Source: Rhynochetos jubatus
Lineage: Eukaryota > Chordata > Aves > Eurypygiformes > Rhynochetidae
Direction: 5' to 3'
Length of the DNA stretch: 64,000 nucleotides
Assembly (NCBI GenBank): GCA_027574665.1
Contig: CM050655.1
Location: 2,852,001-2,916,000, forward strand
How positions within the stretch are numbered: the first letter of the stretch is position 1; every line of letters begins with the position of its first letter. Of this stretch, positions 63,801 through 64,000 are shown one piece after another. Under the pieces are notes generated by a model that did no database searches, was not told where the DNA came from, and worked only from the letters and a program-made list of their open reading frames with translations. Both the position numbers and the translations under genes were made by a program.

Positions 63801-64000
63801 TCAGTGTAGAAAAATCTTGCTCTTCTGTATGTCTCACCATTATTTCAACCACATTTTTAGGGTCGATCTTGTGATCGACAGTTCTGAGAAGATAACTTAG
63901 TTGACATCCTTTAATATTGTCTTTTTACAGGATTTCCTCAGAGCATATTGTTCTTCTGAACAGATTGATTAGACAGTTTTGCTGACAAATTTCTTTTTCC

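Larger units (their letters stand above)
1..64000 (-). other. PCDH15: PCDH15 transcription unit, internal segment
   Basis: Five contiguous coding exons on the minus strand, all phase compatible, show that at least 8832-32646 is one gene. The first exon present starts inside a split codon and the last ends at a donor, so the gene continues past both ends of the window. On that basis the whole window is treated as gene body: intron-exon structure from EC1 to early EC3. Exon sizes are 161, 156, 120, 111 and 171 bp. Complete introns are 4,115, 11,365, 4,521 and 3,095 bp. The window covers about 13% of a protein that is roughly 1,800-1,950 residues in vertebrates. Confidence 0.85.
32647..64000 (-). 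other. PCDH15: PCDH15 intron upstream of the EC1 exon (partial, over 31 kb)
   Basis: Sequence upstream of the exon that starts at 32646. I looked for the preceding coding exons (signal peptide and the first mature residues) and did not recognise them, so this is taken as one long 5' intron. It contains the solo LTR at 46162-46944, CR1 fragments at 51594-52146, 60485-60565 and 62651-63800, a G-rich tract at 41284-41309, homopolymers, and CpG- or GC-enriched patches near 49.1-49.3 and 58.0-58.2 kb. A short noncoding or coding exon could have been missed by eye. Confidence 0.65.

Overview
The window looks like bird genomic DNA: AT-rich, intron-dominated vertebrate sequence with several 5'-truncated CR1 (chicken repeat 1) LINEs and two solo LTRs of a common avian endogenous-retrovirus type. 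Turtles and crocodilians also carry CR1, so 'bird' is the best reading rather than a proof. I see no bacterial gene, operon, CRISPR array, tRNA or rRNA.

The one protein-coding gene I can support is PCDH15 (protocadherin-15, the lower half of the inner-ear hair-cell tip link; Usher syndrome 1F / DFNB23 gene in humans). It is on the minus strand, so transcription runs from high to low coordinates. Five consecutive coding exons are present: 32486-32646, 28215-28370, 16730-16849, 12098-12208 and 8832-9002. Spliced together they give 719 nt in one open frame, about 239 residues. They cover most of extracellular cadherin repeat 1 (EC1), all of EC2 and the start of EC3, with no gap against the family. 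The exons for the signal peptide and mature N-terminus were not found and should lie beyond 64000. The rest of EC3 onward should lie below position 1.

Layout from left to right: 1-8831, start of a large intron; 8832-9002, exon (EC2 end/EC3 start); 9003-12097, intron; 12098-12208, exon; 12209-16729, intron with a solo LTR at 13700-14456; 16730-16849, exon; 16850-28214, an 11.4 kb intron with two CR1 copies (18470-19365, 23946-24708) and a TG microsatellite; 28215-28370, exon with an unusually weak 5' splice site; 28371-32485, intron; 32486-32646, exon; 32647-64000, more than 31 kb of upstream intron. That last intron holds a second solo LTR (46162-46944, with a perfect 5-bp target duplication), three CR1 fragments (51594-52146, 60485-60565, 62651-63800), homopolymer runs and a CpG-dense patch near 49.13-49.29 kb.

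The sequence does not show a clearly new biological system. The observation most worth testing is the weak donor at 28214. Failure to splice there keeps the frame open into a short, strongly hydrophobic tail followed by a stop codon, which could give an EC1-only, possibly membrane-associated PCDH15 product. Next are the CpG-dense intronic patches, the hairpin inside the youngest-looking CR1, and the opposite orientation biases of LTRs and LINEs relative to the host gene.
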